Assembly: GCA_028723145.1 (NCBI GenBank)
Contig: JAQYFM010000172.1
Location: 1 to 8,303 of the forward strand
DNA: 8,303 nt
From: Spirochaetales bacterium
GTDB lineage: Bacteria > Spirochaetota > Spirochaetia > Sphaerochaetales > Sphaerochaetaceae
Reading direction: 5' to 3'
The notes below the pieces were generated by a model, which was given only the letters and a program-made list of their open reading frames with translations, had not been told where the DNA came from and searched no databases. Position numbers and translations under genes: made by a program. The first letter of the stretch is position 1, and the number at the start of each line of letters is the position of its first letter. Positions 1-5,276 of this stretch are shown piece after piece.

Positions 1-561
1 CAAAATGGAGTTAGTAATTTGCCAGGTAGAATAACAAGGAAACTTGAGATTGCACTCTTCGATTCTTTCCGAAGTGCTATCGAAAGTACTTTTAAAAACT
101 ATCCTTATTTATTTGATGTTAAAAAGGCTAAAACAGCCTTCTCTCATCGTCTTGCAAGTGAGTTTGATAAAATTACAACAAATAAATATCTTATAGATAT
201 TAATCTCCCACTTGTAAAAGGGGAATCTTCTATTCCTGAAATAATTATTAGAGAAAAAGATTTCTCCCCTGTAATGGCAATTTTTATTGAAGAAGATTAT
301 TTAAGTAATATAAAGAAAGAAGAAGCTTCTAAGCTACATGAAGGAACAGGAGCTTTTACTATTGCTCTCTCGCTCCTTCGAGAAAAAGATTATTTATTAG
401 TCTACAGATTTGCTTCGACATTCACTGATTACCTTCATCTTTCAAAGCATGACTATAGTGAATCGCTATTAAAGCGTATGGAAGATGCAGGCCCAGATGA
501 ACAGTTATTATTAATTCCTAATAAAAGAAAAAGAAAGAAGAAGGTAGAAGAGATAGTTTGA
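1..561 (+). CDS. Uncharacterised protein, possible degenerate PD-(D/E)XK-like fold (5' end uncertain)
   Basis: I do not recognise this protein by name. The reading frame is open from the first base, so the gene probably begins outside the window. The only initiator visible inside is TTG at 19, which has GGAG at 7-10 with an 8-nt spacer, so a 180-residue TTG-started protein is also possible. Counting from that TTG, there is a helix with HRLASEF near residue 43, a strand pair LIDINLPLV (58-66), PEIII (73-77) and AIFIEED (87-93), then a Lys/Glu-rich helix. This order (helix Glu, then strand with acidic residue, then strand with acidic residue) resembles the PD-(D/E)XK nuclease-like fold. Asp is replaced by Glu74 and the ExK site by Glu-Glu-Asp, so catalysis is doubtful. 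The C-terminus is very basic (KRKRKKK, 169-175). No signal peptide or membrane segment is seen. It converges on the next gene. Coding status is likely; function is inference. Confidence 0.7.
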   Translation, partial: QNGVSNLPGRITRKLEIALFDSFRSAIESTFKNYPYLFDVKKAKTAFSHRLASEFDKITTNKYLIDINLPLVKGESSIPEIIIREKDFSPVMAIFIEEDYLSNIKKEEASKLHEGTGAFTIALSLLREKDYLLVYRFASTFTDYLHLSKHDYSESLLKRMEDAGPDEQLLLIPNKRKRKKKVEEIV

Positions 562-577
562 AAAACAAACTATCTCT
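549..577. terminator. Stable hairpin between convergent genes
   Basis: A perfect 12-bp inverted repeat (AGAGATAGTTTG and its complement) surrounds a 5-nt A loop. It overlaps the TGA at 559-561 of the left gene and ends 7 nt before the stop of the convergent gene. Neither strand has a strong U-tract straight after the stem, so this is not a textbook intrinsic terminator. It may act as a bidirectional 3'-end structure that stops opposing transcripts or protects their ends from decay. Confidence 0.55.
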
Positions 578-583
578 CTATGC

Positions 584-1303
584 TTAACTTAAAATTCCTT
601 TTCCTGTTAATTTATCAACACCTCTTTTGAATGCATCCTCACAGCCATTCCAAGGTTTTTCCTTGTTTTCACTCTTATATTTTTGGGTCATCCACCAAAC
701 ATCCTTTTGAACCCTATCTAAGTTATTATCTAAAAGATTAGCTAATAGTTGAAGATAACTAGCTAAGTCACCTCCTGATAACTCTGCTTTTGCAGCATGG
801 ACTAAATCAAGAGTATGGTGAATACAAAAACCTTTACTATTTGCTAAAGCAGCTCTAAAGTCACTATCCTCTTTATATAAGACAGCAAAGGTTGCGGCAT
901 ATCTATCTAGTCGCTTTTTCATGTAATCACAAACAAGGCACCCATCTTCTCTACTTTGAACAGCTTCTTCAAATTGAGCAAATAATTTTAATGCCTTTCG
1001 TGGATTTGATGTATTTTTAATTTGCTCAAATTTTGGTTTATATAGCTTTTTACTCTCTTCATAGTAGGTATCAAGAGATAGAGCTAAAGGTTGAGCTTTA
1101 TTTAAGTCTGCAAGCATTTGCCAATGCTTATTACAATATCCTTTTTTATTTATTTCAACTCTAATCTCAGGAACCATTACTGCTGGTCCTAGATAATATT
1201 TTAATGCATCCTCTTCGGCTTTTTTCATTAAAGAGCAAATTGGACACTCTGTATCTTCTTTTAATGCATCCCATACAGGAATTGTTTCTAATACTTCTTT
1301 CAT
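584..1303 (-). CDS. DUF6062-like protein with tandem Cys/His clusters, probably zinc-binding
   Basis: A 239-residue soluble protein starting MKEVLETIPVWDAL, an opening that, as recalled, is typical of the DUF6062 family of unknown function. Four metal-ligand clusters are visible: C20-x2-C23, C57-x2-H60, C122-x2-C125 and C160-x-H162-H163. They form two pseudo-repeats, each a CxxC followed about 37 residues later by a C-x-x-H type pair (GYCNKH and GFCIHH), which suggests an internal duplication holding two metal sites. The rest looks mainly helical. I chose ATG 1303 as the start: the frame extends to a GTG at 1363, but that codon lies inside the terminator hairpin of the upstream unit, and the extra residues are a poly-Phe/Leu artefact of A/T runs. 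No Shine-Dalgarno precedes 1303, and an extended -10 lies 8 nt upstream. The gene is monocistronic here. Function is unknown; zinc binding is inferred from ligand spacing. Confidence 0.85.
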   Translation of the reverse strand: MKEVLETIPVWDALKEDTECPICSLMKKAEEDALKYYLGPAVMVPEIRVEINKKGYCNKHWQMLADLNKAQPLALSLDTYYEESKKLYKPKFEQIKNTSNPRKALKLFAQFEEAVQSREDGCLVCDYMKKRLDRYAATFAVLYKEDSDFRAALANSKGFCIHHTLDLVHAAKAELSGGDLASYLQLLANLLDNNLDRVQKDVWWMTQKYKSENKEKPWNGCEDAFKRGVDKLTGKGILS

Positions 1304-1311
1304 AGTAAAAA

Positions 1312-1320
1312 ATGATAGCA
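1312..1320 (-). promoter_or_regulatory. Extended -10 promoter element of the DUF6062-like gene
   Basis: On the minus strand the sequence reads TGCTATCAT, a TGn extended -10 with 5 of 6 matches to TATAAT. Only 8 nt separate it from the ATG at 1303, so transcription would begin about one base before the start codon. No convincing -35 is visible, which is common for extended -10 promoters. The element lies immediately after the terminator of the upstream operon, as expected for a new transcription unit. It is partly covered by a dyad at 1315-1336. Confidence 0.45.
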
Positions 1321-1336
1321 GAGAAATTACTGCTAT
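1315..1336. repeat. Inverted repeat ATAGCAG-N8-CTGCTAT, possible operator
   Basis: Two perfect 7-bp arms (1315-1321 and 1330-1336) are separated by 8 nt. One arm overlaps the predicted -10 of the DUF6062-like gene, a position suited to a repressor. If transcription began upstream, the same repeat would form a hairpin followed by a short U-run in the RNA, so an attenuator is an alternative reading. No known regulator motif is recognised. Confidence 0.4.
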
Positions 1337-1352
1337 GGAGAAAAAAAAGATT

Positions 1353-1381
1353 AAAAAAAGCACCCATTTCTGAGTGCTTTT
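1353..1381 (-). terminator. Intrinsic terminator of the aldolase-transketolase-ogt-araC operon
   Basis: On the minus strand, AAAAGCACTC (1381-1372) pairs with GGGTGCTTTT (1365-1356) as a 10-bp stem including one G-T pair. The loop is 6 nt (1366-1371), and the T-run continues to 1353. The hairpin begins 3 nt after the regulator's stop codon. It fits the classical Rho-independent layout and marks the end of the five-gene unit. It also shows that the GTG at 1363 and the ATG at 1367 on this strand are not gene starts. Confidence 0.88.
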
Positions 1382-1384
1382 AAG

Positions 1385-2251
1385 TTATTTTCTCCTTACT
1401 GGAACCAATTCAATATAACCTCTTTCTCCGATTGGCTCAAGTTGAATCCTTGGCTCGTTATCATCAAAAGCATAGCCAAGAGTAGATGGATTATATTTTT
1501 CTATTGCTCTCTTTAGACTAGTTATTGCTTCTTCAAAATCCTCTTCTTTAAAAGGTTCACCTTGGAACATTAAATATGTTGTCTTTGGTAAAGTCATTAA
1601 CTCAAAACCTTGAGAGATTACTCCAGAATAATTCACAGGAACTTCAGCACCTTGAATATATGAAGATGTTCCTTCTTTGATATATTGCTTTGTTAAGTAT
1701 AAACATAGAGGTTCTTTATCTATACTTTTTAATGTACCCCAAATATCACAACCTACTTCTTCGCAGTAAGAAAAATATTCATCTGCTTTAAGCCCTCTTT
1801 TGCAAAGAATTTTTCTTTCTGTTTTTTCAACAAGTGAAATAAAAACATTTTTACTTTCCATAATTTCTTTTTTCTCCTTTCTCTCTCGATATTTCACTCC
1901 ATAAGGAATGAATAAAGGAATTGGAATAGGATTAATTGAATAAGATTTAGGGTTTATATCAAACTCGTCCTTAAAAGCTCTTTGAAAGCCATCTACACAT
2001 CCAAAACCAAGATCCATGGATACCTTGGTTACACTTAAGCCTTCATCGCGAAGTTTTACAGCTGCTTGACTTAAACGAAGAGACCTAATGTACTTCGATA
2101 CAGTCATATTAGTATGTTTTACAAATATTCTGTATGAGTACCATGGTGAGTAAAGCGCTACCTCAGAGAGCTCTTTTAGAGTGATATCTTCAGTAAGATG
2201 CTCCTTAATATAATCTTGCATCCTCTGTACTGCCTCTATCTCTCTATCCAT
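1385..2251 (-). CDS. AraC-family regulator with C-terminal GyrI-like effector-binding domain
   Basis: A 288-residue regulator of the Rob-like architecture, with the DNA-binding domain first and the ligand domain second. Residues about 8-105 hold two helix-turn-helix units: LKELSEVALYSPWYSYRIF (25-43) and SVTKVSMDLGFGCVDGFQRAFK (73-94), followed by the usual FxxxPxxY-like FDINPKSY (97-104). A basic linker (121-130) leads to an effector domain (about 133-288) that ends in YIELVPV, the typical closing strand of GyrI-like/AraC_E_bind domains. Family members bind small, often lipophilic or cationic, molecules and act in the cytoplasm. ATG 2251 has a strong AAGGAGG at 2258-2264 with 6-nt spacing. 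It is the last gene of the unit, 45 nt after ogt, so it may regulate the operon and itself. It lacks the methyl-accepting N-terminal domain of Ada, so its pairing with ogt is not a simple split Ada. Target and ligand are unknown. Confidence 0.9.
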   Translation of the reverse strand: MDREIEAVQRMQDYIKEHLTEDITLKELSEVALYSPWYSYRIFVKHTNMTVSKYIRSLRLSQAAVKLRDEGLSVTKVSMDLGFGCVDGFQRAFKDEFDINPKSYSINPIPIPLFIPYGVKYRERKEKKEIMESKNVFISLVEKTERKILCKRGLKADEYFSYCEEVGCDIWGTLKSIDKEPLCLYLTKQYIKEGTSSYIQGAEVPVNYSGVISQGFELMTLPKTTYLMFQGEPFKEEDFEEAITSLKRAIEKYNPSTLGYAFDDNEPRIQLEPIGERGYIELVPVRRK

Positions 2252-2257
2252 TCTATT

Positions 2258-2264
2258 CCTCCTT
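2258..2264 (-). promoter_or_regulatory. Strong Shine-Dalgarno of the AraC-type regulator
   Basis: Minus-strand AAGGAGG lies 6 nt before ATG 2251 and fixes the regulator's start. It sits in the 45-nt ogt-regulator gap, the widest in the unit. That gap also holds AT-rich -10-like sequence, but no well-spaced -35/-10 pair was found, so an internal promoter is possible and unproven. Confidence 0.8.
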
Positions 2265-2296
2265 ACGAGAAAAAGATTACATAATATGGCTAATAA

Positions 2297-2752
2297 TTAA
2301 CTCGATGTTTTTTGCTCACTTTCAAGTGTTAGTAATTTATTTTTTATCTCTATACCAGATCCAAAACCACCAATATTATTCTTTGCTAAAACACGATGGC
2401 ATGGAATTACAATCATTATAGGATTATTATGTAGTGCATTACCTACAGCCCTTGAAGCTTTAGGAGAATTAATATCTCTTGCAATATCAGCATATGTTAC
2501 AGTTTGTCCATATGGAATTTTTCTACAAGATATAAGTACTTTTTGCTGGAATTGGGTTAAATTATGTAGGTCTAGAGGAAGGTCAAAATCCTTCCTCAGA
2601 CCTTTAAAGTATTCATCTAGCTCACTTTTTGCTCTTTCAAGGAGCGGTGTAGTTCCACTCTCCTCTCGTTTTTCTAATGTAATCTCTGTAATAAAATTAT
2701 CATTAGCCGAGATAAATAATTGTCCAATAATTGAGCTAATACTAGTTGTCAT
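2297..2752 (-). CDS. ogt: Methylated-DNA--protein-cysteine S-methyltransferase (O6-alkylguanine repair)
   Basis: A suicide DNA-repair protein that moves the alkyl group from O6-alkylguanine (and less well O4-alkylthymine) to its own cysteine. The 151-residue chain has a short N-terminal region (1-60) and the conserved C-terminal catalytic domain. In that domain are YGQTVTYADIA (81-91, hinge and DNA-recognition segment), SRAVGNALHNNP (100-111, arginine finger and Asn hinge), and the active site IPCHRV (116-121) with acceptor Cys118, then GGFGSG (128-133). The length is close to, slightly below, the 155-180 usual for Ogt/AdaB proteins; the N-terminal domain is reduced. The ATG overlaps the stop of the transketolase C-subunit gene as ATGA, and no Shine-Dalgarno is visible at proper distance, so translation is probably coupled. 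Placing a repair gene inside a sugar-enzyme operon is unusual. The alternative symbol adaB would be equally valid. Confidence 0.93.
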   Translation of the reverse strand: MTTSISSIIGQLFISANDNFITEITLEKREESGTTPLLERAKSELDEYFKGLRKDFDLPLDLHNLTQFQQKVLISCRKIPYGQTVTYADIARDINSPKASRAVGNALHNNPIMIVIPCHRVLAKNNIGGFGSGIEIKNKLLTLESEQKTSS

Positions 2753-3693
2753 TTTTTTGCTAAAGAAAGTGCCTTTGCAGCAATATTATCTGCAGTAAAA
2801 CCAAAAGCTGATGCTAGGTATTTAAGGTTTCCTACTTCTCCAAAGCGTTCACCGACACAGATAAAATCCATTAAACATGGATAATTCTTTGCAAGTAATG
2901 AGGCAATACCTTCACCAACTCCACCAGCATAACGACCATTCTCGCAAACTAGAACCTTACCACACTTCTTTGCAACTTCAAGAATAGTCTCTTCATCCAT
3001 TGGCTTGATACTAAGCAAGTCAATTACTGTCGCATTAACACCTTGCTCTTTTAGAATATCGTAGGCTTTTAAACTCTCAGTTACTAAATGTGCTCCAAGA
3101 GAAATAATTGCAACATCATCACCTTCTCTTAATACCTTTGCTTTTCCAAGTTTAATTTCTTCTCCATCACTATAGATAGAATTAATACCTTTTCTTGGAG
3201 TTCTAATGTATGAAGATGTTCCATTCTCATATACTGCTTTTGTGAGCATATAAAGAGAGTAATCGTCAGAAGGTTCAACAATAGCCATATTAGGAATTTG
3301 ACGCATTAATGCAATGTCCTCAAAAGGCATATGTGTTCCACCGTTGTACTGTGCAGTAATACCAGGATCAGAACCAATTACATGAACTGTTTGGTGTGTA
3401 TAACCTACTGATAAAAATAGTTGGTCATATACACGACGAGAAGCAAAACAACCGAATGAGTGAACAAATGGAACCATTCCTGTACTAGCTAAACCAGCTG
3501 CTACACCCACCATATTAGCTTCTGCAATACCACAGTTAAAAAATCTTTCTGGGAATACTTTTTCAAAAGCAGTTGAGCCGATACATGATGATAAATCAGC
3601 ATCTAAAAATACAACCTTATCATTTTCTTTAGCGATATCAATTATCGCATCCATCAAAACTTCTTTATAGTGAGATTTCTTTTCAAATGCCAT
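2749..3693 (-). CDS. Transketolase, C-terminal (pyrimidine-binding plus C-terminal domain) subunit
   Basis: The second half of a split transketolase, 314 residues, working with the adjacent N-subunit as a TPP-dependent enzyme that moves two-carbon ketol units between sugar phosphates. Visible motifs are DADL (31-34); GIAEANMVG (55-63), where Glu58 activates the TPP aminopyrimidine; GGTHMPFEDIALMRQIPN (118-135) with active-site His121; the strand SYIRTPRKG (161-169); and a C-terminal domain with GERFGEVG (281-288). Where pentose-phosphate transketolases have EEHS/EDHN followed by GGLG, this protein has CENGRYAGGVG (250-260), so the usual His is absent. I chose ATG 3693 because AGGAGG at 3700-3705 lies 6 nt upstream and the start follows the N-subunit stop by one base; the longer frame to 3738 would overlap that gene without need. 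It ends in an A7 run overlapping ogt. A dedicated, not housekeeping, role is possible. 1-deoxyxylulose-5-phosphate synthase is ruled out by the split form. Confidence 0.92.
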   Translation of the reverse strand: MAFEKKSHYKEVLMDAIIDIAKENDKVVFLDADLSSCIGSTAFEKVFPERFFNCGIAEANMVGVAAGLASTGMVPFVHSFGCFASRRVYDQLFLSVGYTHQTVHVIGSDPGITAQYNGGTHMPFEDIALMRQIPNMAIVEPSDDYSLYMLTKAVYENGTSSYIRTPRKGINSIYSDGEEIKLGKAKVLREGDDVAIISLGAHLVTESLKAYDILKEQGVNATVIDLLSIKPMDEETILEVAKKCGKVLVCENGRYAGGVGEGIASLLAKNYPCLMDFICVGERFGEVGNLKYLASAFGFTADNIAAKALSLAKK

Positions 3694-3694
3694 C

Positions 3695-4531
3695 TTACAC
3701 CTCCTCTCTTGCCTTAAGATCCTCAATTGCTTTTTCACACACTTCGGCAGAAATAGGCATTGAGTGGTTGGACTTTACTCCTTCACCAGGGATATATCCA
3801 TGGCTCTTTTGAGTATTCATAATAACAAAGAATGGTTTACCCTTAGTTTCCTTTGCTTTATTTATTACATTGGCAATTTCATCAAAATCATGGCCGTTAA
3901 TTGTTGCAACTTCAAAGCCAAAGCTCTTATAACGTTCTTCAAGATTATATTGAGGAATAATATCTTTAACATAGCCATCAAGTTGCTGACCATTATTATC
4001 TAAGAAAATCATTAAATTATCTAAACCCCAAGCACCTGCAGTTTCGAGAGCTTCATAAACCTGTCCTTCTTGAGCTTCTCCATCACCAATAACACAATAA
4101 GTTCTTGCATCTAACTTTTGTAGCTTTTGGCCAAGAGCAATACCTACTGCAGCAGAAATTCCTTGTCCAAGAGAACCTCCTGTGAAATCAATTCCTGGGG
4201 TTTTTGTCATATCACAGTGAGAAGGTAACTTTGTGCCACCCTGGTTAAGTGTTGAAAGCCACTCCTGTGGAAAATATCCTTTACTTTGAAGTGTTGCATA
4301 TACAGCAGGGCCTGCATGACCTTTTGAACAAACAAATCTATCTCTAGATAATTTTTTAGGATCATTAGGATCAATGTTCATCTCTTCATAATAAAGATAT
4401 GTTAATAAATCTATTATTGACATACTACCACCAATATGACCAGATCCAAATGCAGAAATTTCTCTAATTGTACTTTCTCTTAGAGCAAGAGCTGTCTTTT
4501 TTAGCTGCTTTTTCTTTTCTTCACTAAGCAT
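3695..4531 (-). CDS. Transketolase, N-terminal (TPP pyrophosphate-binding) subunit
   Basis: The first half of a two-subunit transketolase, 278 residues, which binds the diphosphate of TPP through a metal ion. The TPP signature begins GDGEAQEGQVYEALE (149-163) and closes with LDNN (177-180). Other active-site segments are SGHIGG (30-35) with His32, SKGHAGP (69-75) with His72, and TGGSLGQG (117-124). The tail differs from the housekeeping split form: instead of the KGKG...ENN..WHG segment it has TQKSHGYIPGEG (240-251) and SNHSMPIS (254-261), so the substrate channel may be altered. The start ATG 4531 has AGGAGA at 4537-4542 that includes part of the aldolase stop codon, with a 9-nt gap to that gene. 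It is followed after one base by the C-subunit. Both halves are intact, so a working heterotetramer is likely. Related split enzymes include apulose-4-phosphate transketolase, among others. Confidence 0.92.
   Translation of the reverse strand: MLSEEKKKQLKKTALALRESTIREISAFGSGHIGGSMSIIDLLTYLYYEEMNIDPNDPKKLSRDRFVCSKGHAGPAVYATLQSKGYFPQEWLSTLNQGGTKLPSHCDMTKTPGIDFTGGSLGQGISAAVGIALGQKLQKLDARTYCVIGDGEAQEGQVYEALETAGAWGLDNLMIFLDNNGQQLDGYVKDIIPQYNLEERYKSFGFEVATINGHDFDEIANVINKAKETKGKPFFVIMNTQKSHGYIPGEGVKSNHSMPISAEVCEKAIEDLKAREEV
3700..3705 (-). promoter_or_regulatory. Shine-Dalgarno fixing the transketolase C-subunit start
   Basis: Minus-strand AGGAGG lies within the last codons of the N-subunit gene, 6 nt before ATG 3693. 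The upstream stop TAA sits between the two. This stop/restart arrangement suggests coupled, near-equal synthesis of the two halves, and it argues against the longer start at 3738. Confidence 0.85.
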
Positions 4532-4540
4532 AATAATCTC

Positions 4541-5161
4541 CTATCTCATAGCTGCAATAGCTAATAATCTATCGCCCGAAATATCATTTGTATTACTAAA
4601 GCATTTTGAGAGATATGTAAGTTTAGCACTTTGCTCTAAAACCTCCATACGGTCAAATGCTGATAATAAAGTCTTTCCTGTAGTTAATGCACCATGGTTT
4701 TCCAATAGAAGTGCAACATGGTCTTTTGCATAGGTGCTAACCTTTTCTGCAAGTTCTTTTGTACCCATTAATTCATAAGGGACCTTTATTACTTCATCTA
4801 ATAAATAATAGGTTTCAGCAATTAAATGAGTATTAATTTTCTCATCTAAAGCAGAGAAAAGAGAAGCAAAATTAGGATGTGAGTGAACTACTGCTAGTGC
4901 ATTTGTTTTTAGATATATTTGTCTATGCATTTCACTTTCAATACTAAGTTTAAAATTTGTTCCTATTTGCTCTCCGGTTTCAATATTAACCTGTGCAATA
5001 TCATCATAAGTTAATGATGATTTATCTTTTCCAGATGGAGTAATTAACATTATTTCTCCACAGCGTGCTGATACATTTCCTCCAGTAGCTGTTGTTAATC
5101 CTCTTAAATAAAGACGTCCCATTGTTTTGGCAACTAATGCTTTTTCTTCTTGGTAATTCAT
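4541..5161 (-). CDS. Class II aldolase/adducin family protein (L-fuculose-phosphate aldolase-like)
   Basis: A 206-residue zinc-dependent sugar-phosphate enzyme. Family features: TGGNVSAR (26-33), the phosphate-binding loop; ITPSGKDK (40-47); Glu75 in KLSIESEMH; the zinc pair His93 and His95 in VVHSHP; and the third zinc His156 in ENHGALTTG. Tyr118/Tyr119 lie near the position of a catalytic Tyr in FucA. The family includes FucA (L-fuculose-1-phosphate to DHAP plus lactaldehyde), other DHAP-forming aldolases, L-ribulose-5-phosphate 4-epimerase, and methylthioribulose-1-phosphate dehydratase. The short length and motif spacing fit the FucA branch better than the roughly 230-residue AraD epimerases, but the substrate cannot be read from the sequence. 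It is first in the five-gene unit, 9 nt before the transketolase N-subunit, so its product probably enters the same pathway. ATG 5161 has no Shine-Dalgarno, and an extended -10 lies 11 nt upstream. The next Met (residue 14) would cut a conserved helix, so 5161 is kept. Confidence 0.9.
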   Translation of the reverse strand: MNYQEEKALVAKTMGRLYLRGLTTATGGNVSARCGEIMLITPSGKDKSSLTYDDIAQVNIETGEQIGTNFKLSIESEMHRQIYLKTNALAVVHSHPNFASLFSALDEKINTHLIAETYYLLDEVIKVPYELMGTKELAEKVSTYAKDHVALLLENHGALTTGKTLLSAFDRMEVLEQSAKLTYLSKCFSNTNDISGDRLLAIAAMR

Positions 5162-5167
5162 AGCAAG

Positions 5168-5195
5168 TTAATATTATCACAAAATATGGTATAAA
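5168..5195 (+). promoter_or_regulatory. Probable proS promoter
   Basis: TATAAA at 5190-5195 is preceded by TG at 5187-5188, giving an extended -10 (TGGTATAAA). TTAATA at 5168-5173 could serve as a weak -35 with a 16-nt spacer. Transcription would start near 5202, giving a leader of about 75 nt that holds the inverted repeat at 5210-5239 and the AGGAG at 5261-5265. The leader is too short for a T-box, and no T-box core sequence is seen. Confidence 0.5.
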
Positions 5196-5202
5196 AGAAC
5201 AA
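5173..5202 (-). promoter_or_regulatory. Probable promoter of the aldolase-transketolase-ogt-araC operon
   Basis: On the minus strand, TGTGATAAT (5181-5173) is an extended -10, and TTGTTC (5202-5197) is a weak -35 at 18-nt spacing. The -10 ends 11 nt before ATG 5161, so the leader would be about 4-5 nt. No Shine-Dalgarno lies between. The element overlaps the proposed -35 of the divergent proS promoter, so the two promoters may compete for polymerase. Confidence 0.5.
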
Positions 5203-5209
5203 GTCCATT

Positions 5210-5239
5210 TCAAAGGTGTAGAAACGAATTAACCTTTGA
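5210..5239. repeat. Inverted repeat TCAAAGGT-N14-ACCTTTGA in the divergent control region
   Basis: Two perfect 8-bp arms (5210-5217 and 5232-5239) have centres 22 bp apart, about two helical turns, which suits a dimeric DNA-binding protein. The dyad centre is about 58 bp upstream of the predicted aldolase start site and about 22 bp downstream of the predicted proS start site. It could therefore activate the operon or hinder proS. As an RNA hairpin with a 14-nt loop it would be weak. The regulator is unknown; the operon's own AraC-type protein is one candidate. Confidence 0.5.
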
Positions 5240-5276
5240 TGTAGAATGACTTTCAAGCGCAGGAGATATTACAAAT

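Noticed and set aside
1167..1367. 66-residue minus-strand frame starting at ATG 1367
   Set aside because: It overlaps the DUF6062-like gene in another frame, starts inside the terminator hairpin and shows no domain.
1385..2752. Split Ada system (AraC-type regulator plus Ogt)
   Set aside because: The regulator has a C-terminal GyrI-like domain and no N-terminal methyl-phosphotriester acceptor domain with its zinc cysteines, so it is not an Ada half.
3694..3738. Longer start for the transketolase C-subunit at 3738
   Set aside because: It would overlap the N-subunit gene, while a perfect AGGAGG sits 6 nt before ATG 3693 and the resulting protein has normal family length.
3764..4003. 79-residue plus-strand frame inside the transketolase N-subunit
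   Set aside because: It is antisense to a well-conserved gene and has no supporting signal.
5022..5213. 63-residue minus-strand frame over the aldolase start
   Set aside because: It overlaps the aldolase in another frame and spans its promoter; the aldolase frame carries all conserved motifs.
5203..5276. T-box riboswitch in the proS leader
   Set aside because: The leader is only about 75 nt, and neither a T-box core sequence nor an antiterminator/terminator pair is visible.
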